A stretch of 64,000 bases of DNA from Bacillus cereus group sp. RP43 (GCF_040459645.1 NZ_JARVHQ010000001.1:4464001-4528000); one strand, 5' to 3'; positions 27,392-37,885 are shown, counted from the stretch's first letter. Notes: generated from the letters alone by a model not told the origin. A program made the numbers and translations.

Positions 27392-27723
27392 CTTTTCGAT
27401 AATATACTTGGCAGTTGCACATTAACTGCTAATTTATGAATAAATCCAAACACTAATCCAATCCCGATAAATATGTATAAGATCGTAAATACCTTTCCAA
27501 AATCAGTTTGCGGACTAAAATTCCCATCACCGACAGTCGTCAACGTGACCACACTAAAATATAAAGCGTCAAGAGGACGTAATCCTTCAACTGTACTATA
27601 AAAAATCGTCCCCGATGTTAATGTCAAAATTGTTAATACGAATAACACTTGAAACTCTTTATCTTTCCATGCTCGTAAACAGGCTCTTAACATCCGTTTC
27701 AATGTCAACATAAATGAAAGCAT
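27379..27723 (-). CDS. Two-TM potassium channel
   Basis: A 114-residue protein: a short basic N-terminus, one transmembrane helix, a pore loop with the K+ selectivity filter TLTTVGDGNFSP, and a second helix. This is the minimal Ion_trans_2/KcsA-like architecture; four copies would form a pore. No RCK gating domain is attached. I prefer the ATG at 27723, with GGAAGGGG 7 bases upstream, over an in-frame TTG at 27744 that lies in the ribosome binding site. The gene is monocistronic. Confidence 0.85.
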   Translation of the reverse strand: MLSFMLTLKRMLRACLRAWKDKEFQVLFVLTILTLTSGTIFYSTVEGLRPLDALYFSVVTLTTVGDGNFSPQTDFGKVFTILYIFIGIGLVFGFIHKLAVNVQLPSILSKRKKE

Positions 27724-27787
27724 TGGACTTCCCCTTCCAAACAAAAATACCTTTAGTTAAAGGAAAGTCTATCACTTTTCAGTATAG

Positions 27788-27836
27788 AAAAAAAGTAGCC
27801 CTTTTCTATTTCTAGAAAAGGGCTACTTTCTTCTAT
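27788..27836 (-). terminator. Terminator of bdhA
   Basis: AAAGTAGCCCTTTTCT pairs with AGAAAAGGGCTACTTT, a perfect 16-bp stem, with T tract on the minus strand. Confidence 0.9.
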
Positions 27837-27842
27837 TATATA

Positions 27843-28895
27843 TTATTTAGGTGAAACAAGAATTTTCACTTGTTTTTTATCTTTTACAAGTGCTTCAAAG
27901 CCTTCTTCAACAACTTGGTCCACTGTAATTTTTTTCGTAATTAATTTCTCTGCTTGAATTTGACCAGAGCTAATTAATTTAATAACAGCTGGGAATATAT
28001 GACGATATCCAAGAATACCGATAACTTCTTTTTCTTTTAATACAAGGTTGTTCGGAGTAATTGTCGCATCTTTTTCCCACACACTAACAATTACAGTTTG
28101 GCCTTCAAAGCTTGTACTTTCAATTGCTTGACGAAGTACAACTTCAACACCTGTTACTTCAAAGCTAACATTTACACCTAAACCATTTGTTAAGTTGCGA
28201 ATTTCTGCTAGTACATCTTGAGTTGCTGGATTTAATACGTAATCAGCACCTGCTAATTTAGCTAGCTCTTGACGTTCTTTAGAAAGTTCCACTGCGATAA
28301 CAGGAGTTGCTCCTGCTGCTTTTGCTGCTTGGATTACAAGAAGCCCAATCGGACCACAACCAAATACAGCTACAGCTTCACCCTCTTTTAATTTACTTTG
28401 ACGTACTGCATGAACTGCTACTGCTGCTGGTTCTACAAGCGCACCTTGTTCATACGTCATTTCATCTGGAATATGATGAACCATATCTTCTGGTACTACT
28501 GTATATTCAGAGAAACCACCGCCGTCTCCACCAAGACCGTGGAAAACAAGTTGTTCACAAACATTGTAATGTCCATGTTTACAAGCTTCACATTTACCAC
28601 AAGAATAAATTGGTTCTACAACAACGCGGTCTCCCACTTTATGAGATGTAACTCCTTCACCAATTTCTACTACCTCACCACTAAACTCATGACCTAAAAT
28701 AACCGGTGCTTTTACGTGTGTTAATGGATGTTCTTCTGTTGGAATAAAAATAGGACCTGCTAAATATTCATGCAGGTCTGTCCCGCAGATACCACACCAT
28801 TTAACTTTAATTTTCACTGCTCCTGGTCTTACAGTTGGTTCTGGTACTTCTTCTACTCGTACATCATGTTGATTATGCCAAAGTAATGCCTTCAT
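27843..28895 (-). CDS. bdhA: (R,R)-butanediol / acetoin dehydrogenase
   Basis: A 350-residue zinc-dependent medium-chain dehydrogenase. KVKWCGICGTDLHEYLAGPIF holds the catalytic-zinc cysteine (about C34 or C37), CGKCEACKHGHYNVC the structural zinc site, and AVFGCGPIGLLVIQAAKAAGA the NAD(H) Rossmann loop. It closely resembles B. subtilis BdhA, which interconverts acetoin and 2,3-butanediol in overflow metabolism. I start it at 28895 (MKALLWHNQ), 9 bases after GAGGG; the ATG at 28904 abuts that ribosome binding site. It is monocistronic. Confidence 0.9.
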   Translation of the reverse strand: MKALLWHNQHDVRVEEVPEPTVRPGAVKIKVKWCGICGTDLHEYLAGPIFIPTEEHPLTHVKAPVILGHEFSGEVVEIGEGVTSHKVGDRVVVEPIYSCGKCEACKHGHYNVCEQLVFHGLGGDGGGFSEYTVVPEDMVHHIPDEMTYEQGALVEPAAVAVHAVRQSKLKEGEAVAVFGCGPIGLLVIQAAKAAGATPVIAVELSKERQELAKLAGADYVLNPATQDVLAEIRNLTNGLGVNVSFEVTGVEVVLRQAIESTSFEGQTVIVSVWEKDATITPNNLVLKEKEVIGILGYRHIFPAVIKLISSGQIQAEKLITKKITVDQVVEEGFEALVKDKKQVKILVSPK

Positions 28896-29119
28896 TTTAT
28901 ACATCCCTCTCTATGTATATACTTAACCTGGTGAAGTTTACAAATCTATTATAATACTTTTATCCATATATTTCAAAAAACAATCTCGTTTTCACTAATT
29001 TTTAACAAATAACGTTCAATATTTTGTCACTTTGTACTTTTTTCCACATCTGTTAATTCAATTTCATTGCGGTTGAAATTAGCATTATGCCATAATAGCA
29101 TAGGAGAGGTGAATATCGC

Positions 29120-30274
29120 TTGAAATATTTTATTTACTTTATTGTTATCGTAGCGTTTTTAGATACATTTTCACAATTACCTATTATGAGTACTTTCGCT
29201 CAAAGCCTTGGAGGAACCCCTCTTGTTATCGGGCTAGTTGTCGGTATGTACTCATTCGCTAATATGATCGGTAATATTATTGCTGGAGCCGCTGTTGATA
29301 AATTTGGTGCAAAAAAAATCCTTTATATAAGCATGGGAATTACGAGTTTCATAGTCTTGTTATACACCGTTGTTCAAAGTGGTGAACAACTATTAGTTGT
29401 GCGCTTTATGCACGGTTTTAGTGACGGATTTTTAATTCCTGCTGCCTTTACGTTTTTATCAAAACAAACAAATTCAGCAAGGCAAGGTAAGGCAATGGCT
29501 CTATCTGGTGCTGCTGTTGGAACAGCGGCAATCGTAGGACCTGCTTTCAGCGGCATTATGAAAGCAACAGCTGGTATAGAGTGGGTGTTCATTACCATTT
29601 CTATTTTAATGGTCCTTGGTACAATCGTATCTCTATTCTTCCTACCAAATAACGTATCAAGAAAAGATACATCAAGAACACAAATGATGAACAAAGAAGA
29701 TATGATTGAACTATTGAGATCTGAGCCTTTATTACAAGCATATATTGGTGCTTTCACACTAATGTTTTCACAAGGGATTGTCACTTATATGTTACCAGTA
29801 AAAGTTGAGGCGTTAGCACTTAAAGCATCTACAACAGGCATGATGTTAAGTGTATTCGGAATTACCGCTATCCTCTTCTTCTTACTGCCAACAAATCGTA
29901 TTTACGATCGATTTAATCGTTCAAAACTAATGCTAATTGGGATTACAGTAATGGCATTAGCGTTATCTTTACTTGGATTATTCGCAACAAAAGGTATGCT
30001 CTTTATCGTTATGATGATTTATGGCATTGGATTCGCTATCCTCTTCCCATCGATAAATGCATTACTTGTTGAAAATACGACAGATGATAAACGCGGAAAA
30101 GCATTCGGATTGTTTTATGCTTTCTTCTCATTAGGAGTTGTTGCTGGATCCTTTACAGTTGGTGCAATCGGGGCATCCCCTAGCGTCAGCTTCGTTATCG
30201 GAACTGCATTCTTATTAACATTTGCCGGTATGATTTACGTAAGAAGCAAAGTAAAAAAGACAATGATGGGGTAA
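29120..30274 (+). CDS. Major facilitator superfamily transporter
   Basis: A 384-residue protein with 12 hydrophobic segments in two six-helix halves and the inter-helix motif DKFGAKKILYIS of the MFS (motif A). It resembles drug/metabolite efflux members (DHA1). TTG start at 29120, with GGAGAGGTGA upstream. It stands alone and the substrate cannot be inferred. Confidence 0.85.
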   Translation: MKYFIYFIVIVAFLDTFSQLPIMSTFAQSLGGTPLVIGLVVGMYSFANMIGNIIAGAAVDKFGAKKILYISMGITSFIVLLYTVVQSGEQLLVVRFMHGFSDGFLIPAAFTFLSKQTNSARQGKAMALSGAAVGTAAIVGPAFSGIMKATAGIEWVFITISILMVLGTIVSLFFLPNNVSRKDTSRTQMMNKEDMIELLRSEPLLQAYIGAFTLMFSQGIVTYMLPVKVEALALKASTTGMMLSVFGITAILFFLLPTNRIYDRFNRSKLMLIGITVMALALSLLGLFATKGMLFIVMMIYGIGFAILFPSINALLVENTTDDKRGKAFGLFYAFFSLGVVAGSFTVGAIGASPSVSFVIGTAFLLTFAGMIYVRSKVKKTMMG

Positions 30275-30294
30275 CTCCATCATTGTCTTTTTTT
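30255..30294 (+). terminator. Terminator of the MFS gene
   Basis: AGACAATGATGG pairs with CCATCATTGTCT, followed by TTTTTTT. The arm includes the stop codon region. Confidence 0.9.
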
Positions 30295-30388
30295 CGCCTA
30301 ATATATATTACTTTTGCATATAACCAAGTAATACTGTAAATAAACTTATGTATAAAGACAATACTACATTTCTTCTTTTACAAAGAAA

Positions 30389-30461
30389 GTGTATCAATAC
30401 CGACGATACTTCGACAATTTCCTCGGAAATATTTCCTTTCCCCACATAATTTGATACACTA
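30389..30461. other. Unexplained inverted repeat in intergenic region
   Basis: AGTGTATCAA and TTGATACACT form a perfect 10-bp inverted repeat 73 bp across. The enclosed part has further self-complementary pieces (AATTTCC-TCGG-AAATATT). No T run follows. It could be a structured RNA or a small repeat element; a minus-strand frame here codes short unconvincing peptides. Confidence 0.35.
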
Positions 30462-30516
30462 CATATGAACAGACACTTGTATTACATAAGCTAAAATCAT
30501 AACTTACTGTACAAAT

Positions 30517-30554
30517 TAAAAAGCACATTCTTCATATGAAGAATGTGCTTTTAT
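30517..30554 (-). terminator. Terminator of inhA2
   Basis: AAAAGCACATTCTTC pairs with GAAGAATGTGCTTTT around ATAT, with A/T flanks. Confidence 0.9.
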
Positions 30555-30558
30555 GTTA

Positions 30559-32952
30559 TTAACGTCTAATCCAAACAGCACCTGCAGACTTATCATCTGC
30601 TTGTCCAACAACTTGGAATTTAAGACCAAGGTTTGGAACTTTGCGTCCTGCGTCAGCAATTTGTTTGTTGCTGTATACTTTTGAATCATCAAATGTTGTA
30701 ACACCTTGTAATCCAGTATAATTAAATTGTCCACGTGTTAATGAATTTGCACTCCATGCTGGCGTTTGATCAAATGAGAATGCAGCATCTGCAATTTGCA
30801 TTCCAGTATTACCGTACGCTGGTTTTCCGTTTAGATTGCCAACTAACGCTTCTGGATGAGAGTCAACAACACCAAGGAATCCTTCACCTGGATGCACCCC
30901 AACCCAGTTATCTTTGAAGCTATCATCTGCATACCAAACGACAAGACCTGTATTATACACCGGGCCTCTTCCCGCTTTTAATCCACTATCTGACCCAGCA
31001 TAGTTTCTCCACTCTAAGTAGTAATAATGAGCTTTCTTTTCTGTCCCATCAGAAACAACGAATCCATTTAACTTCATTTTAGATTGTCCTTCTGCATCAT
31101 CAGAAAATACTACTTGGCCATCAACTGTTACATTTACACTATCCATTGCGAAGCCTTTATATGTTAAAGCCGGATCTGTAATGTAGTCGAATTGTAGTTT
31201 CACTTTCTTTCCTTTAAATTGACTTAAATCGTATGATTTATCAATCCATTTTCCATCGGTCGTATCTTTATCTCCTTGGACTACTTTTTCTCCAAGTCTA
31301 TCAATTAATATTTTCGTTCCATCTTCCGTTACAGCATGTACTTCAATGAAATCGCACTCTGCTTCTAACTCATAATTTGCTTTATAATCGAACTTTGCAT
31401 TTGTTCCCTTTGTTAAATCAAAGAACGGTGTTTCTAATGTTGTATGCATATCATCACCTCTTGTACTATAATATGCATGCTTTCCAAACTCAGGTTTAAT
31501 CGTTTCAACACTCTTATCTGGTAAGTTAACACGTACAACACCTGGACGATTTGATTTCGTAACACTTTGATCAATATATGTAGGAATTCCTACACCACGC
31601 TTAATTTTATCGTAATCTACTTCTAATATTTTTGCCCAGTTACCACCCATATTCTTTTGTAAGAAGTCTTTATTTTGTGGTGAAAAACTAGTCGGCTCTG
31701 TTCCTGCAATTTTTCCTGTCCAACTGCCTCCACTCATTAATGACCAAGCTTCAACAGGTGAACCATTTCCAGTATATTTCGTATCATATTCATCCGGTAA
31801 ACCAAGGTCATGTCCAAATTCATGTGCAAACACACCTACAGCGCCATCTTCTGGTTCAATTGTGTAATCATGCGCTGCTACTTTTCCACCAAAGTAATCT
31901 ACCTTTGATTTTGTCCCTTCAATTGCTACTGGATCTGTAGCTAATTTTGAACGATGTGACCAGATTGCATCATCACCTAATTTACCGCCACCAGCTTCTT
32001 GACCAACACCAGAATGAATTACCATTAAATGATCAATTACACCGTCAGGTTCATTTTGATTCCCATCGCTATTTGTATCATATCTATCGAATTGATCGAA
32101 CTGAGATAAGTCTAACCCTTTCTCAGCAGCTGCATGTAAAGCTTCCTTCACTAAATCACGTGCACCTTTTGGACCTTTATTATCGTGACCACTACTACCA
32201 TCAGCTCCATAATCAGATGCTTTTCCTGGAACAGTTAGCCACTCCGTTACATATCCGTCTGTCGTATAGCTACCGCCAGACTGCTCTTCATAGTATTGTT
32301 TAAATGTTTTTACTTTCGAACCATCAAATAATGTATAAGGCTCATTACCAAACAACATCTTTTGATAATGTTCTCTACTAAAGTCTTTCGAATACATATA
32401 ACCTGGTGTTTGATCAATATTATTATGTTTATAATCACTAAATTCAACGAGTAGCACTAATACTTTATCCGATCGAACAGATCCCTTATATGGAGCTTGC
32501 TTTGCCTTGGAAGTTGGAACTTGTCCATTCAATTGCTTTTTATTTGGTTCCGGCTTTTGCTCAGGGCTAACATTTTTTTCAGCCTTCTTTACGTTCTCCT
32601 TTTCTTCCATCTTTTTCTCTTTTACCTTTTTCACGAAATCAGATGCTTCTTGAGCAGCATCATCGGGAAGAATTTCTTTATTCGCCTGATCCCCTTGCTT
32701 TTTTTCAATATATTGCTCTACAGCCTTTTTTGTCTCTTCTTTAGACGATGCTGGATTAATTGTTCCTCTTTCTTTCAGCGCTTCCGCTAAACGATCTTCT
32801 TGAATTAAATTATGATCAATTGGCGTTGTAGACACACTTTCTTTTGCTGGCGTTTCTGCGTATGCTAACGGAGCACTCATTACAGATGTACATCCGATAA
32901 TTGCCGCAATTGCTAACGTTGATAGTACTTTAAATGGAGCTTTTCTTTTCAT
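30559..32952 (-). CDS. inhA2: Immune inhibitor A-type M6 metalloprotease
   Basis: A 797-residue secreted zinc protease that degrades host defence and matrix proteins. The signal peptide ends near AYAETP (about residue 32) and is followed by a charged propeptide to about residue 150. The zinc motif HEFGH is at residues 377-381, followed by LGLPDEYD, and the C-terminal half is the long beta-rich region of the M6 family (VEAW...SGGSW; visual immunoglobulin-like domain). Length and context near plcB-sph point to InhA2 rather than InhA1 or InhA3, but the paralogue assignment is inference. A PlcR-box-like site lies about 395 bp upstream, and the leader contains bcr1 and a hairpin. Confidence 0.9.
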   Translation of the reverse strand: MKRKAPFKVLSTLAIAAIIGCTSVMSAPLAYAETPAKESVSTTPIDHNLIQEDRLAEALKERGTINPASSKEETKKAVEQYIEKKQGDQANKEILPDDAAQEASDFVKKVKEKKMEEKENVKKAEKNVSPEQKPEPNKKQLNGQVPTSKAKQAPYKGSVRSDKVLVLLVEFSDYKHNNIDQTPGYMYSKDFSREHYQKMLFGNEPYTLFDGSKVKTFKQYYEEQSGGSYTTDGYVTEWLTVPGKASDYGADGSSGHDNKGPKGARDLVKEALHAAAEKGLDLSQFDQFDRYDTNSDGNQNEPDGVIDHLMVIHSGVGQEAGGGKLGDDAIWSHRSKLATDPVAIEGTKSKVDYFGGKVAAHDYTIEPEDGAVGVFAHEFGHDLGLPDEYDTKYTGNGSPVEAWSLMSGGSWTGKIAGTEPTSFSPQNKDFLQKNMGGNWAKILEVDYDKIKRGVGIPTYIDQSVTKSNRPGVVRVNLPDKSVETIKPEFGKHAYYSTRGDDMHTTLETPFFDLTKGTNAKFDYKANYELEAECDFIEVHAVTEDGTKILIDRLGEKVVQGDKDTTDGKWIDKSYDLSQFKGKKVKLQFDYITDPALTYKGFAMDSVNVTVDGQVVFSDDAEGQSKMKLNGFVVSDGTEKKAHYYYLEWRNYAGSDSGLKAGRGPVYNTGLVVWYADDSFKDNWVGVHPGEGFLGVVDSHPEALVGNLNGKPAYGNTGMQIADAAFSFDQTPAWSANSLTRGQFNYTGLQGVTTFDDSKVYSNKQIADAGRKVPNLGLKFQVVGQADDKSAGAVWIRR

Positions 32953-33037
32953 CCTTTGTCTCTCCTTTTATAAAACTTAAAATTCAGATAAATAAGTGCA
33001 TTTGAATCGAAATCCCCGCTTTCTGCCCTCCCTATAT

Positions 33038-33087
33038 AAAAAGGCATAATTCTATAAACGTTAAGCTTTCTGTTATAGAATCATGCC
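33038..33087 (-). promoter_or_regulatory. Terminator-like hairpin in the inhA2 5' leader
   Basis: Reading the minus strand, GGCATGATTCTATAA pairs with TTATAGAATTATGCC (15 bp, one G-U) around a 15-base loop, followed by TTTTT. It lies about 85 bp before the inhA2 start and downstream of the PlcR box. Just upstream is a small hairpin CCAG-AAAA-CTGG at about 33091-33102. Transcripts would end here unless the hairpin is opened, so it is a candidate attenuator. Confidence 0.65.
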
Positions 33088-33117
33088 CTCCAGTTTTCTG
33101 GTCAGACCCTCTATCTT

Positions 33118-33276
33118 TTTATCCCGCTATTCGCTGGGCAGTAAGACTCCCACCTCAAAATCCGGCGAATGTGAGGAAGTTAGGTGGGAGATAACTGCCC
33201 GTAAAATCCCGATTGGTGCGGGCTGATAATCAGTGGGGATGGACAAATCCCCCCTCTGATTAAAGTTTCACTTTAT
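33118..33276 (+). repeat. bcr1 repeat copy 2
   Basis: Flanked by TTTAT at 33118-33122 and 33272-33276. Begins CCCGCTATTCG, contains CTCCCACCT/AGGTGGGAG and GGGCAG/CTGCCC palindromic arms, and ends GTTTCAC. It lies inside the inhA2 leader between the PlcR-box-like site and the hairpin, so its RNA would be part of the mRNA. Confidence 0.9.
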
Positions 33277-33346
33277 GTCGAAATGTGAAAAATAAAGAGT
33301 GATTTGTTATATATTAAATAGCTTATATTAAAAATTTAAAAGACAA

Positions 33347-33362
33347 TATGCACAATTGCATG
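33347..33362 (-). promoter_or_regulatory. PlcR-box-like site upstream of inhA2
   Basis: TATGCACAATTGCATG matches TATGNAN4TNCATA at all but the last base. inhA2 is a known PlcR-regulated gene, and the position upstream of it supports the call despite the mismatch. Confidence 0.75.
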
Positions 33363-33375
33363 AAAATTCTTTCAA

Positions 33376-33413
33376 ACAAAAAAAAGAACCCAAGTTAATT
33401 AAACTTGGGTTCT
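33376..33413 (-). terminator. Terminator of the rbs operon / transaldolase gene
   Basis: AGAACCCAAGTT pairs with AACTTGGGTTCT around AATTA, followed on the minus strand by a long T run. Confidence 0.9.
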
Positions 33414-33423
33414 CCATTTCGTA

Positions 33424-34071
33424 TTATTTCTCTTGTGTTTTTTCCCAATCAGCTAAGAATTTCTCAATTCCTTGATCTGTTAATGGGTGCTTCACTAATG
33501 AAGCGATTACGTTTGCTGGGATTGTTGCAATATGTGAACCGTTTAATGCTGCTTCTGTTACATGAACACTGTGACGTACAGATGCTGCAATGATTTCTGT
33601 TTCAATGCCGTGAATTGCAAAGATTTCTGCGATTTGGCGAATTAAGTCCATACCGTTATGACCGATATCATCTAGGCGACCTAAGAACGGTGAAACGTAT
33701 GTCGCACCAGCGCGAGCTGCAAGTAATGCTTGCACTGCTGAGAATACTAATGTAACGTTTGTACGAATTCCTAAATCAGAGAATGCTTTTACTGCTTTTA
33801 AGCCTTCTGTTGTCATTGGAACTTTTACAACAACGTTTGGAGCGATTTTTGCTAACTCTTTTCCTTCTTCAATCATTTTATCAGCTTCTAAGCTAATTAC
33901 TTCTGCGCTTACAGGTCCTTCAATAAAGCTGCAAATTTCACGAATACGCTCATGGAAATCTACGCCTTCTTTTGCTACAAGTGATGGATTTGTCGTTACT
34001 CCAGCTACTACACCTAATGCATTTGCCTCTTTAATTTCGTTAATGTTTGCTGTATCAATAAAAAATTTCAT
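33424..34071 (-). CDS. tal: Transaldolase (small, TalB/FSA subfamily)
   Basis: A 215-residue transaldolase of the short type. The start [16 protein letters not shown] and [14 protein letters not shown], with the Schiff-base lysine, are the family signatures; [16 protein letters not shown] is the third conserved block. It moves a dihydroxyacetone unit in the non-oxidative pentose phosphate pathway (or acts as a fructose-6-phosphate aldolase, which this subfamily also includes). It is the last gene after rbsB, 38 bp downstream with no terminator between, so ribose uptake and its first carbon rearrangement appear to be co-expressed. Confidence 0.88.
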   Translation of the reverse strand: MKFFIDTANINEIKEANALGVVAGVTTNPSLVAKEGVDFHERIREICSFIEGPVSAEVISLEADKMIEEGKELAKIAPNVVVKVPMTTEGLKAVKAFSDLGIRTNVTLVFSAVQALLAARAGATYVSPFLGRLDDIGHNGMDLIRQIAEIFAIHGIETEIIAASVRHSVHVTEAALNGSHIATIPANVIASLVKHPLTDQGIEKFLADWEKTQEK

Positions 34072-34109
34072 TTGTTATTCTTCCTTCCTAATTTTCATTT
34101 TATATTTAT

Positions 34110-35033
34110 TTATTTTTTCTTAATAAGCTCTAATTCAATCGGAACAAATTTGTCCACTTTTTTACCTTGTGTTATTTCTTTCGCTGTTTCCATCGCCTTC
34201 TCTCCGATTAATTCCGGTTTTTGAGCGACTGTTGCTGCCATGCGCCCATCTTTAACCGCTTTTACAGCATCGTCCGTTGCATCAAATCCAACAACGACTA
34301 CGTCCGTTTTACCAGCAGATTTCAACGCCTCAAGTGCGCCTAATGCCATTTCATCGTTATGAGCAAACACTGCTTTTATATCGCTATTTGCTTGCAAAAT
34401 ATTTTCCATAACGGATAACCCTTTTGCACGATCGAAATCAGCTGCTTGTTTTGCTACTACTTTTAAAGACTTATCAGCTACGTTATGGAATCCTTTCCCA
34501 CGCTCACGAGCAGCAGACGATCCAGGGATTCCTTCTAACTCCGCAACATTTGTTCCTTCACCAACTAATTCCCGAATGTAATCACTAGCCATTTGACCAC
34601 CTTCGACATTGTTAGAAGCAATGTGAGAAACAACTTTACCTGAATTCGCAACTCGGTCTACTGTAATAACAGGAACATTGGCTGCATTAGCTGCACTTAC
34701 CGCTGAAGCAACGGCATCTGAGTCAGTTGGATTAATAACAACTACATCGACACCTTTTTGAATTAAATCTTCAACATCGTTTGTTTGCTTCGCTGCATCA
34801 TTTTGTGCATCAACAGCAATTAGTTCAATGCCACTATCTTTTGCTTTCTTTTCTGCACCTTTTTTCAACGTGACAAAAAATGGATTATTTAAAGTGGAAA
34901 CAGAAAATCCAACTTTAATAGTTTTATTTCGACCTTTATCGCTAGAATCCTTTGCCCAATCTGGTGGTTCCATTGAACAACCAGCAGTAACTACCATGAT
35001 GCATGCAACGAGTATCAGTAACCATTTTTTCAT
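34110..35033 (-). CDS. rbsB: Ribose ABC transporter substrate-binding lipoprotein
   Basis: A 307-residue periplasmic-binding-protein-like lipoprotein. The lipobox TAGC gives lipidated C19. GFSVSTLNNPFFVTLKKGAEKKA, AVDAQNDAAKQ and INPTDSDAV are the sugar-binding (Peripla_BP_4) motifs of RbsB. It captures ribose outside the membrane and passes it to RbsC. The ATG at 35033 has GGAGGG 7 bases upstream; an in-frame ATG at 35048 overlaps the rbsC stop. Confidence 0.93.
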   Translation of the reverse strand: MKKWLLILVACIMVVTAGCSMEPPDWAKDSSDKGRNKTIKVGFSVSTLNNPFFVTLKKGAEKKAKDSGIELIAVDAQNDAAKQTNDVEDLIQKGVDVVVINPTDSDAVASAVSAANAANVPVITVDRVANSGKVVSHIASNNVEGGQMASDYIRELVGEGTNVAELEGIPGSSAARERGKGFHNVADKSLKVVAKQAADFDRAKGLSVMENILQANSDIKAVFAHNDEMALGALEALKSAGKTDVVVVGFDATDDAVKAVKDGRMAATVAQKPELIGEKAMETAKEITQGKKVDKFVPIELELIKKK

Positions 35034-35047
35034 GAATTGTCCCTCCA

Positions 35048-35983
35048 TTACGCTTCTTTTCGACGATCAATTAGTACAGCTAGTAAGATTACAAGTCCTT
35101 TTACGACTTGTTGGAAGAAAGAAGATACACCTAATAAATTTAAACCGTTATTTAGTACACCAATAATAAGCACACCGATGAATGTACCAACAATCCATCC
35201 TCTTCCGCCAGAAAGACTCGTTCCTCCTAACACAACTGCAGCAATTGCATCTAATTCGTAAGAAGTACCAGCAGTCGGCTGTGCAGAATCTAACCTTGAT
35301 GTTAAGACAATACCTGCAAGCGCTGCCAAAATTCCGGAAAGACCGTAAATCATTACTTTAATTCTCGTAACATTAATACCTGATAAAGCTGCGGCTTCTT
35401 CATTTCCACCAATCGCAAACGTACGGCGACCAAACGTTGTTTTCTTTAAAATAAAGTACAGTACTGCAAAAGCGATCATCATTGTAACGGCTGGCACAGG
35501 AATACCAAGGAAATAACCACGGCCAAACATTTGGAACATTAAATGATCACCAAGACCAGTGATCGGACGTCCGTCCATATAAACAAGCGTCAACCCGCGA
35601 AAAATAGTCATTGTTGCTAAAGTTGCAATAAACGGAGCTACTTTTCCCTTCGCAATAATGATACCGTTTACAATCCCCATTGCAAGACCTGCTAATAATC
35701 CAACTACCATTGCAAGGAACGGATCCATGCCACTTGCCATCATTCCGGCAACAAGTGCACTTGATAATGCTAAGATAGAACCTACCGATAAGTCAATACC
35801 CCCTGTTAAAATAACGAAGGTCATTCCAAATGCAATGAGTGCATTAATCGATACTTGGCGCAGTATATTAAATAAATTTGGAATTTCAATAAATGCTGGA
35901 TTTAAAGCTGTAATTACTACGATAATTAATACTAATCCAATTAAAGAACCAAGTTGTTGTAATACATTCCCCTTTTTAGCCAT
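35048..35983 (-). CDS. rbsC: Ribose ABC transporter permease
   Basis: A 311-residue protein with about 8-10 transmembrane segments of the BPD_transp_2 family (LTGGIDLSVGSILALSSALVAG and GGTSLSGGRGWIVGTF). It forms the ribose channel of the RbsABC importer. GGGGGAGAG precedes the ATG. It lies between rbsA and rbsB with gaps of a few bases. Confidence 0.93.
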   Translation of the reverse strand: MAKKGNVLQQLGSLIGLVLIIVVITALNPAFIEIPNLFNILRQVSINALIAFGMTFVILTGGIDLSVGSILALSSALVAGMMASGMDPFLAMVVGLLAGLAMGIVNGIIIAKGKVAPFIATLATMTIFRGLTLVYMDGRPITGLGDHLMFQMFGRGYFLGIPVPAVTMMIAFAVLYFILKKTTFGRRTFAIGGNEEAAALSGINVTRIKVMIYGLSGILAALAGIVLTSRLDSAQPTAGTSYELDAIAAVVLGGTSLSGGRGWIVGTFIGVLIIGVLNNGLNLLGVSSFFQQVVKGLVILLAVLIDRRKEA

Positions 35984-35986
35984 ATC

Positions 35987-37471
35987 TTACTCTCCCCCTG
36001 TAGCTAGTGCCATAATAGACTCTTGTGATGCCTGATCCTTCTCTAAAATACCACCGATTTTCCCCTCATGAATGACGAGAACTCGATCACTCATTCCTAA
36101 AACTTCTGGAAGCTCAGACGATACCATAATAACGGCATCTCCTTGCTCGGTAAGCTTATTCATAATAGAGTAAATTTCTTTTTTAGCCCCAACATCTACA
36201 CCTCTCGTTGGTTCATCTAAAATGAGTAACTGCGGATGAATACCTAGCCATTTTGCAATTACAATCTTTTGTTGATTTCCACCAGAAAGAGATTTTACAG
36301 CTTGCTCTCCGTTTGCTGCTTTCACATTAAGAAGCTTCATCATATCCTCTGTAAATTGCTGTTCTAAACCTTTATTAACAACGCTTCCCTTTGAAAGACT
36401 TTCTAAATTTGGTAAAGCTAAATTTTCACGAATCGAAAAATCTAACACAAGCCCTTCAGATTTTCTATCCTCTGTAATAAAGGCAATTCGTTGTCTAATC
36501 GCATCAATCGGACTATCAATTTTTACTTCTTGTCCATTCATAAAAATTTGTCCTGAATCAAGCGGTTCATATCCAAATATTGCTTTCATAATATCCGTGC
36601 GACCAGCTCCCATCAAGCCCGCAACACCAAGGATTTCACCTTTTCTAACTTGAAACGAAACATTTTCAAATTTCCCCTTTTTCGTTCCGTTACGCATTTC
36701 AAAAATCACTTCGCCAATTTGACTATTTCGTTCTGGATAACGTTCACCAATACTGCGGCCCACCATCATGCTAACTACTTCATCAAATGATGTTTCCGGA
36801 ATTAATCTCTTCCCTACATATTCTCCATCACGCAAAATCGTAATTGCATCACATATTGAAAAAATTTCTTCCATCCGGTGTGAAATATAAACGAATGAAA
36901 CGCCCTCTTTACGTAATTTATTAATAACAATAAACAGCGTTTCAATTTCGCGATCAGTCAATGCTGCTGTAGGCTCATCCATAATAATAACACTTGCATT
37001 TGTCATTAATGCTTTAGCAATTTCAATAATTTGCTGTTGTCCAACTGATAGTTCACCTGCTAGCATAGCACCTCTCACATGTAGACCAAGATCTTCCAAT
37101 TGCTGCTGGGCAATCGCATTCATTTGACGCGTACGTAAAATGCCCGTTTTCCCATACATTAACTCTTTTCCAAGAAACATATTTTCAGCTACCGTTAAAT
37201 TCGGTAATATGTTCAACTCTTGATGGATAAATGCAATACCGTACTCTTCCGCTTCTTTCGCATTTTTAAAAGTTCGTTCTTGTCCATCAATTGTGACTGT
37301 TCCACTGTCTTTTTTATATACACCTGTTAGAATCTTCATGAGCGTCGATTTCCCCGCTCCATTTTCCCCCATCAATGCATGGACTTCTCCTGTTTCAATC
37401 ATAAACTGTGCGTTTTTTAGAACAGGATTACCACTGAACGCTTTTGAAATGTTCTTCATTTCAATATGCAT
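35987..37471 (-). CDS. rbsA: Ribose ABC transporter ATP-binding protein (double NBD)
   Basis: A 494-residue protein with two fused ATPase domains: the first with Walker [10 protein letters not shown], signature LSVGQQQ and Walker [12 protein letters not shown]; the second with the degenerate Walker loop GLMGAGRTD and [20 protein letters not shown]. This degenerate second site is normal for RbsA. It powers ribose uptake. I take the ATG at 37471 (MHIEMKNIS), consistent with homologues; ATG at 37477 and GTG at 37480 are also in frame. Confidence 0.93.
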   Translation of the reverse strand: MHIEMKNISKAFSGNPVLKNAQFMIETGEVHALMGENGAGKSTLMKILTGVYKKDSGTVTIDGQERTFKNAKEAEEYGIAFIHQELNILPNLTVAENMFLGKELMYGKTGILRTRQMNAIAQQQLEDLGLHVRGAMLAGELSVGQQQIIEIAKALMTNASVIIMDEPTAALTDREIETLFIVINKLRKEGVSFVYISHRMEEIFSICDAITILRDGEYVGKRLIPETSFDEVVSMMVGRSIGERYPERNSQIGEVIFEMRNGTKKGKFENVSFQVRKGEILGVAGLMGAGRTDIMKAIFGYEPLDSGQIFMNGQEVKIDSPIDAIRQRIAFITEDRKSEGLVLDFSIRENLALPNLESLSKGSVVNKGLEQQFTEDMMKLLNVKAANGEQAVKSLSGGNQQKIVIAKWLGIHPQLLILDEPTRGVDVGAKKEIYSIMNKLTEQGDAVIMVSSELPEVLGMSDRVLVIHEGKIGGILEKDQASQESIMALATGGE

Positions 37472-37489
37472 TCTCATCACATCCCTTTA

Positions 37490-37885
37490 TTAAAAAATCA
37501 CGCCTGCATGTAAAATAACATTCGCATAAGGCGTTGCTTCTCCTGTACGAATAATCGCCTTCGCTCTCTTTGTATGCTCTTTAAATTCCTTATGAGACAC
37601 ATATTCAAATGCTGGCTCTATTAATCGCATCTCAACTTCTTTATTTACCTCTGCATTATTCATAATAACTTCTTCTGCTAACGTCACTTTTTCAATTGCC
37701 ATATCATCAGCAACAACTTGTAATACGTCTAAAAAACTAGGTTTTCCAATTTCAACTGCTAAATCAATTCGTTTTACTCCATCAGGAATAGGTAACCCGC
37801 AATCAGCAATTACAATCGTATCTGTATGTCCAAGTGAAGCAAGGACTGCCGCGATTTCACTATTTAATACACCGTGCTTTTTCAT
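37490..37885 (-). CDS. rbsD: D-ribose pyranase
   Basis: A 131-residue protein that converts beta-pyranose to beta-furanose ribose, the form used by Rbs[35 protein letters not shown], with the catalytic His20, is the RbsD signature. It overlaps the rbsK stop by 4 bp (ATGA), so translation is coupled. Confidence 0.94.
   Translation of the reverse strand: MKKHGVLNSEIAAVLASLGHTDTIVIADCGLPIPDGVKRIDLAVEIGKPSFLDVLQVVADDMAIEKVTLAEEVIMNNAEVNKEVEMRLIEPAFEYVSHKEFKEHTKRAKAIIRTGEATPYANVILHAGVIF

Noticed and set aside
30516..30734. Minus-strand 72-codon frame inside the inhA2 3' end
   Set aside because: Different frame from inhA2, extends across the terminator and has no ribosome binding site.
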